Positions 58,316 through 64,000 of a stretch of 64,000 bases of DNA are shown here, in pieces. Both the position numbers and the translations under genes were made by a program. Position 1 is the first letter of the stretch; the number at the start of each line of letters is the position of its first letter. The stretch comes from Panulirus ornatus (Eukaryota; Arthropoda; Malacostraca; Decapoda; Palinuridae): NCBI RefSeq assembly GCF_036320965.1, contig NC_092270.1:23534593-23598592 (forward strand). Direction: 5' to 3'. Under the pieces are notes generated by a model that had not been told where the DNA came from, did no database searches, and saw nothing but the letters and a program-made list of their open reading frames with translations.

Positions 58316-58741
58316 AGTTGGTATGAGGAAAATTGGACACAGACTGGTGAGAACACAGCTTCTTCACAAAATTGTTTGTATACTAGTGAGTTAAATATAT
58401 ATATATATGATACACTTGTGGATATGACCTTAAACTATTATGTTGTGACACCATCCAAATGGGCCCTAAATAACTCTAATGTATCCACAAGATTCAGATT
58501 TCAATTTTCAAAAGTTTTCTCTTAGGAGAAAATGATCCCATCCAGTCTGGTAAGGTGCCTCCATTACAGTAATACCAGATGTAAGTGGCTCTGTAGTTAT
58601 ATCGTAATAGCCTCATGTGATCACTGGTTTTATTCTTTTCTTAAATGCATTTTCTGTTTCCCCTTGTTAAGAAGGTTTCAACAGGAACAGATGAAGAAAA
58701 GGCATCATTTGCTCGTATCCACACAGCTAATGTGTAATGCA
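58316..58741. other. Unassigned 430 bp
   Basis: No feature recognised. Confidence 0.45.
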
Positions 58742-59211
58742 GGGATACCACAGACCTTTATACACAACTAGGTCCCGCAAACCTTTATGTGGTTTCCCGT
58801 GGCTGCTTCATATGCCCTGGTTCAGTCCACTGATAGCACATCACCCCCCTGTATACCACATCACTTCATATCACTTTATCGTATGCATGCCTTTCCCCCT
58901 CCAGCATTTTCAAAGCATGAGCTCAAAATTTTTTCACACCATCCTTCTATCTCCATTTTGGTCTCCCAGTTCTCCTTGGTTCCTCCTTTTCTGATACATA
59001 TATCCTCTTTTTCGACTTCTTCTTACTCATTTGTTCCACATGTCCAGACCATTTCAGCACACCCTCTTCAGTTCTCTGAACCATGCACTTCATATTGCCT
59101 CACCTCTTTCTTGCCCAATAATTACTTTTTCAATCAACCCTCCTCACACCACATATTGTCTTCAAACAATTCATTTTCAACACAGTCCTTTGTACACTCT
59201 TATCTGTAGTC
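58742..59211 (-). mobile_element. L25: diverged LINE 3' part, antisense
   Basis: The order CCTTTATGTGGTTTCCCGTG, GGTTCAGTCCACTGATAGCA, GTATACCACATCA, TTTGGTCTCCCAGTTCTCC, CATATATCCTC and CACATGTCCAGACCATTTC matches the antisense ORF end of the main family at reduced similarity. The junction with module G1 is at about 59212. Confidence 0.75.
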
Positions 59212-60486
59212 CTTTTTGTTGTTGGTTTGTTAGACGACGGTACGGGGAGACCTGTTTCTACCTCGGCAAGTACATGCATTATGTCGGTTGGCCGTGCGCG
59301 TGCGAATCGTAGTATTAGTGTTCGACCCCAATGCCGCCGCCGCAGCAACAACACCAGCAGCAGCAGCATCAGTAGTATACTTCTTCAATGCCATTAGACC
59401 CAGTCTAATGATATCCTTGGTCTGTCTTTTCGAAGACATTCTTCTCCATATGGAACCGTCATGGCACCCGCTGCGGCACGGGGGAGACGACGCCTCGCCG
59501 TTTATGGCTTTTTCCTATTGTGAGTGCTGCCTGCCTTCCCCCGAGACTTCAATGCAGCACATTTCCTGAGAATTCCACAAGATGGGATTTTCTCCTTGTT
59601 TTAAAAAGGGGCGGGATGTTGTGGTGGCACCCGCCCCAGCCAACTTTTATGATGAGACGGTAAGGGGGGACCTAAGCTTCTATCTCGGCGCCTCGGCAAG
59701 TACATGCATCATGTCGCTTGACTTTGCGCGTGCGATTCATAGGTCTTAGTGTTCTACCCCAGTGCAGCAGCAGCAGCAAAGGGGGGAAATTGGGTAGAGT
59801 TGAGAGCTACAGTTGCTGCTCTAGCCCATCCCAAATACGGATTAACCAAAACCTGATGTGCTGTATCGAACCGTTTGCATACAACTTACGTACCAGCCTG
59901 GGTGCCGTGAGTGGCAGAGCAGATTCCTCACTGCGATCCACTAAGGTTTAACCCGGGAAAAGGTTAGGGGATTTGTCACGCCAATCGATGGCAAAAGCCC
60001 CTACATAGTAGACATACAGATTAAAAGGATTTGTGTATTTCGCCACCGTAACTGGACTTCCTACGCCGGCATCGAAAGTGAGAGTGAGGAGGAGGAGGCG
60101 GCTAGCTGATTGTGTTTGTGTGTGGTATGGAATGCGAAAGCGCGCGGGAGGTAGGGATGTCGGCAGGCCTCCTCCTCCGCCGCCGCCACCCGCCCGCTCC
60201 CTCGGTCGGGTATTTACAACCGGCAATCTAGTGAGTGATGTCAAACTCCGCGGACGCAATGTGGGTCGATCGATGATGGTCCACTGATGTTCACCACCAC
60301 CACCGTGTGTGAGGAAGGGAGCTAGGTGGGTCGGCCGCTCGTCATCGAAAACGAGAATGAGGAGGAGGTTCCTGGCAGGGTGGCTGTCTGGCTCGGTGTG
60401 TGAGGAATGCGCCCGGGGAGGGAGAAGGGTCGGCACAGCCGCCGCCGCCGCCGCTCTCTCGCTCCCGCACCTCCTTACCTCAGAGA
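59212..60486. repeat. GC-rich module G1 (first copy)
   Basis: About 1.27 kb, CpG-rich, with CAG/CAA, GAG and CCG triplet runs. It contains two internal versions of a block of about 120 bp (GACGGTACGGGGAGACC... at 59235 and GACGGTAAGGGGGGACC... at 59655), both with CTCGGCAAGTACATGCAT. Most of it recurs at 62840-63790 (G2) at high similarity. ORFs here are low-complexity and give no known domain, so I treat it as a repeat, though a CpG-island promoter cannot be excluded. Confidence 0.8.
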
Positions 60487-60793
60487 GGTTAGGTTAGGTT
60501 AGGGTTAGGTAGGTTAGGTTGGGTTGGATTAGGTTAGGTTAGGTTAGAGTTGGGTTAGGTTGGATTAGGTTAGGCTTGGGTAAGGCTAGGTTAGGTTAGG
60601 GTTGGGTTAGGTTAAGTTAGGTTAGGGTTGGGTTAGGTTACGTTACGTTACGTTAAGCTGGGTTGGGTTCGGTTAGGTTAGGCTAGGTTAGGTTAGGTTT
60701 GGTTAGGTTAGGTTAGTTTGGGTTGGGTTGGGTTAGGTTAGGTTAGTTTAGGGTAGGGTAGGTTAGGGTAGGTTAGTTTAGGATAGGTTAGGT
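60487..60793. repeat. (TTAGG)n array 1, degenerate
   Basis: About 300 bp of TTAGG with TTGGG, TTAGGG and ACGTT variants. TTAGG is the telomeric unit of most arthropods. The variant density and unique flanks on both sides show it is interstitial. Confidence 0.92.
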
Positions 60794-61327
60794 CCTTCAT
60801 TTGGCAGTGGGAAAATATAATTTTCAGATTTCCAGTCATATATCTTGAATAATCATTATACTCAATGACAGTGAATGCAAATATCAACGGCATTACTGGT
60901 ATTAGAATTTCTTTTGTTTAGCTCTACAATTACAAAGCTAATCTTTACACATACACACGGCTATAAATTTATGCCCTATTTTCAGTAAAATATATGTAAA
61001 TCTACTGTGTACATGGATCTTGCCAAAATAAGCTTAAACTCACGTATATACGAAATACAACACAGATCCACTATGGACGTTTGGCTTAAAACGATAATCA
61101 TAGAAAATGGTAAAGAATTTGTAGAATATGGTAAACTTTTAGGGGTAACAAACACTTTATGTATTTTTTAGGGTGTAAGAAGTTGGGATACGTTACTCTA
61201 TATATATCGAATTGCACATTTACTTACGCTTTATTTATATGCCATCGACTTGTACATTTGCTTATGTTTTATCTATATGCCATCGACTTGTACATTTACT
61301 TACGTTTTATTTATATGCCATCGACTT
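60794..61327. repeat. AT-rich module M1
   Basis: Begins TCCTTCATTTGGCAGTGGG and recurs at 62275-62737 (M2). It ends with three 38-bp units ending in ATATGCCATCGACTT. Confidence 0.85.
61214..61327. repeat. 38-bp minisatellite, three units
   Basis: Three tandem 38-bp units ending ATATGCCATCGACTT. M2 has a single unit, so copy number varies between modules. Confidence 0.85.
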
Positions 61328-61452
61328 GGTTAGGTTAGGTTAGGTTGGGTTGAGTTAGGTTAGGTTGGGTTAGATTAAGTTAGTTTAGGTTAGGTTAGGT
61401 TAGGTTGGGTTAGGTAAGGTTAGGTTAGGTTAGGTTAGGTTTGGTTAGGTTA
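61328..61452. repeat. (TTAGG)n array 2
   Basis: About 125 bp of TTAGG with few variants, cleaner than array 1. Confidence 0.93.
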
Positions 61453-62274
61453 CACCCACATCAGTCCTCTTCAATACAATCGTCAATGCTCAAAATCTTT
61501 AGAACTTCGTCCACAATTTCCTTTACCCTCATTCTCCCTGGTAATTCACCAAGAGATATTTCACTTTCCACGGAGCAATTTTGACATTATTAATGTCATT
61601 CACGCCCATATATTTGATAAACACAGCCTCAAAACAGACTAAACCGATCAGCGTTATCTTTCTCCTTGTAGTAGGGTATACCAATCACTCCCAGCTAGGT
61701 ATGGCTGGTCCCTGAGTTGTCGCTCTCGCGAGACCAAATAATTAAATTCCCTGCGTGAAAGATGTTTAGTGGTACTTACCTTATCCTTAAATCCTTATAC
61801 ACAAGTAGGTAAGCCTCTTAGACTTCCGATGGGGCTGAAAACAGAATTTGGAAGCTGACACAAGAGTGTTTATCAAGCCACTCAGTCCATCACACTCACT
61901 CTGTTTATAAATGAGATTAAGGCTGAGAAAGAAGGGTAACTCATCAAACTCTTCGCGTGACGACAATGGCGACATATAGCAGCAATAGGAGAATAGTCGT
62001 CGGAATCACTTTAGTTTAGTATATCCATAGATAGCAGGACTAGCAAAGGTATTGCTTTAGGCGTCGTCTACACCTTTTAACAAAACGAGCGACGTTCAAA
62101 TCATGGCTCATAGCGGAACTCGTAGGTTTGACTCATCTTTTTCTATCGACAAGAGATTGCTTAAATACTCACTTACAATTTGCAAAATTCCATAAATGAG
62201 TAGGCTATAAGAAAATTCATGTGATTTCCAGCGCAAGTATCATATAGTGCATTGTATCACCTCATGTGCATGTG
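61453..62274. other. Unassigned spacer between TTAGG array 2 and M2
   Basis: About 820 bp. Small inverted repeats occur (CAGC...GCTG and TGGTC...GACCA around 61692-61735, CTCGCGAG palindrome). The 62-codon - strand ORF at 61787-61975 has no recognisable domain. Confidence 0.5.
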
Positions 62275-62737
62275 TCCTTCATTTGGCAGTGGGAAAATAT
62301 TTTTAGATTTGCAGTCATACATCTGGGCTAATCATTATACTCAATAACAGTGAATGCAAATATCAAAGGCATTACTGGTATTAGAATTTATTTTGTTTAA
62401 TTCTACAATTACAAAGCTAACCTTTACACATACACACGGCTATATATTTACCTCGTATTTTCAGTAAAATATATATAAATCTGCTGTGTACATAGATCTT
62501 GCCAAAATAAGCTTAAACTCACGTATGTACAAAATACAACAAAGATCTACTATGGACGTTTGGCTTGAAATGATAATAATAGAAAATGGTAAAGGTTAGT
62601 CATTGTAGAAAATGGTATACTTTTAGGGGTAACAAACAAATGTTATGTATTTTATAGGGTTTAAGAAATTGGGATACATTATATATATCGACTTGTACAT
62701 TTACTTACGTTTTATCTATATGCCATCGACCTATAAA
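62275..62737. repeat. AT-rich module M2
   Basis: Second copy of M1 with small indels and one 38-bp unit. Confidence 0.85.
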
Positions 62738-62763
62738 TTAGGTAAGGTTAGGTTAGGTTAGGC
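62738..62763. repeat. (TTAGG)n array 3, short
   Basis: About five units following M2, in the same relative position as array 2 after M1. Confidence 0.85.
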
Positions 62764-62839
62764 AGGAAAACCAAAACAGTCTTGTCATACTTGTACGAAT
62801 GCCTATGGAGTTCCTTGGTCGTAGGCGCCTTTGTTCTCG

Positions 62840-64000
62840 TTTTTGTTGCTGGTTTGTTAGACGACGGTACGGGGAGACCTAAGTTTCTACCTCGGCAAGT
62901 ACATGCATTATGTCGGTTGGCCGTGCGCGTGCGAATCGTAGTATTAGTGTTCGACCCCAATGCCACCGCCGCAACAACAACACCAGCAGCAGCAGCATCA
63001 GTAGTATCCTTCTTCAATGCCATTGCACCCAGTCTAATAGATATCCTTGGTCTGTCTTTTCGAAGACATTCTTCTCCATATGGAACCGTCATGGCACCCG
63101 CTGCGGCACGGGGGAGACGACGCCTCGCCGTTTATGGCTTTTTCCTATTGTGAGTGTTGCCTGCCTTCCCCGACGCTTCAGTGCAGTACATTTCCTGAGA
63201 ATTCCACAAGATGGGATTTTCTCCTTGTTTTAAAAAGGGGCGGGATGTTGTGGTGGCACCCGCCCCAGCCAATTGTTATGATGATGGTGATGAGAAGGTA
63301 AGGGGGGACCCAAGCATCTGCCTCGGCAAGTACATGCATCATATCGCTTGACTTTGCGCGTGCGATTCGTAGGTCTTAGTGTTCTACCCCAATGCCGCAG
63401 CAGCAGCAAAGGGGGGAAATTGGGTAGAGTTGAGAGTTACAGTTGCTGCTCTAACCCATCCCAAATACGGATCAACCAAACCCTGATGTGCTGTATCGAA
63501 CCGTTTGCATACAACTTACGTACCAGCCTGGGTGCCGTGAGTGGCAGAGCAGATTCCTCACTGCGATCCACTGAGGTTTAACCCGGAAAAAGGTTAGGGG
63601 ATTTGTCACGCCAATCGATGGCAAAAGCCCCTACATAGTAGACATATAGATTAAGAGTCGTGTATTTCGCCACCGTAACTGGACCTCCTACGCCGGCATC
63701 GAAAGTGAGAGTGAGGAGGAGGAGGAGGAGGAGGCGGCTGGCTGGGTGTGTGTTTGTGTGTGGTATGGAATGCGAGAGCGCTCGGGAGGTAGATTAAGAG
63801 GAGTTGTGTATTTCGCCACCGTAACTGGACCTTCTACGCCGGCATCGAAAGTGAGAGTGAGGAGGAGGAGGCTAGCTGGGTGTGTGTGTTTGTGTGTGGT
63901 ATGGAATGCGAGAGCGCGCGGGAGGTAGGGGGGTAAGCCTTCCTCCTCCTCCTCCGCCGTCACCCTCCCGCTCCCTCGCTCGCGTACGACGTTACTAAAA
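62840..64000. repeat. GC-rich module G2 (second copy), runs off window
   Basis: Matches G1 at a constant offset of about 3,628 bp in its first part. It carries an extra 146-bp tandem duplication (unit from 63661, second from 63807, each with ATTTCGCCACCGTAACTGGA and a GAG run) that G1 lacks. Confidence 0.85.

Noticed and set aside
59948..60436. 162-codon - strand ORF in the GC-rich module
   Set aside because: It is Pro/Arg/Gly/Thr low-complexity translation of GC-rich repeats, with no domain and no corresponding conserved frame in the second module copy.
60487..60793. (TTAGG)n as a true chromosome end
   Set aside because: Arrays are short, degenerate, three in number and flanked on both sides by non-telomeric sequence, so they are interstitial within this window.
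61709..61716. TCCCTGAG, the lin-4/miR-125 seed, near small inverted repeats
   Set aside because: The rest of the mature sequence does not match and the surrounding sequence does not form a typical pre-miRNA hairpin; an 8-mer match is expected by chance.
62748..63092. 114-codon - strand ORF shared in part with 59230-59439
   Set aside because: Shared because the DNA module is duplicated; the protein is Ala/Thr/Asn low-complexity from CAG and GCC runs and shows no independent evidence of coding.

Overview
This is eukaryotic, retrotransposon-saturated genomic DNA. Spliced exons with GT/AG borders, (TTAGG)n arrays (the arthropod telomeric unit), very long AC/AT microsatellites and many copies of one RTE-like LINE point to an arthropod, most likely a decapod crustacean. 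That taxon call is inference from repeat style; the species cannot be named from the sequence.

Host genes. Three in-frame exons of a tRNA pseudouridine synthase (TruA family, closest to PUSL1) lie on the + strand at 21457-21586, 36766-36876 and 39386-39607 (stop included). Its penultimate introns are 15.2 kb and 2.5 kb and are mostly transposons; earlier exons are not visible. Only 351 bp downstream, on the same strand, is an uninterrupted 203-codon dual-specificity phosphatase (DUSP19-like, 39959-40570). Two other gene-like pieces on the - strand (4342-4452 and 17438-17625) are unrecognised and sit beside two copies of a 3'UTR-like repeat.

Mobile DNA. Roughly 60% of the window is one RTE-like non-LTR retrotransposon family: a single ORF of about 998 residues with an N-terminal APE-type endonuclease and a C-terminal reverse transcriptase. 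More than 20 copies occur in both orientations. I label them L1-L25 from left to right; residue numbers refer to L22 (50821-54073), the most complete copy. Two subfamilies are visible. A has a short 3'UTR and a stop right after VVYRG. B has a 3'UTR about 300 bp longer and a sense codon where A has its stop. A short non-autonomous companion (S1-S4) shares the LINE's 5' head and 3' terminal stem-loop. Other elements are a CR1/L2-like LINE relic (44275-46500) and a Tigger/pogo-type DNA transposon pair in which one 1.1 kb copy sits inside another with TA target duplications (25140-27310).

Layout. 1-21250: head-to-head, tail-to-tail and nested LINE copies separated by (TA)n, with a patchwork insert at 3789-4573 that includes a 23-codon ubiquitin fragment. 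21250-40900: the PUSL1-DUSP19 locus with its transposon-filled introns. 40900-55850: S elements, LINE copies and the CR1 relic. 55850-59212: mostly unassigned sequence with two decayed LINE pieces. 59212-64000: a duplicated GC-rich module alternating with (TTAGG)n arrays and a duplicated AT-rich module, suggestive of telomere-associated or satellite-like DNA.

The window reads as a natural archive of retrotransposition mechanics: nesting, twin-priming inversion, template-switch palindrome formation, copies sharing an identical premature stop, and a LINE-parasitising derivative.
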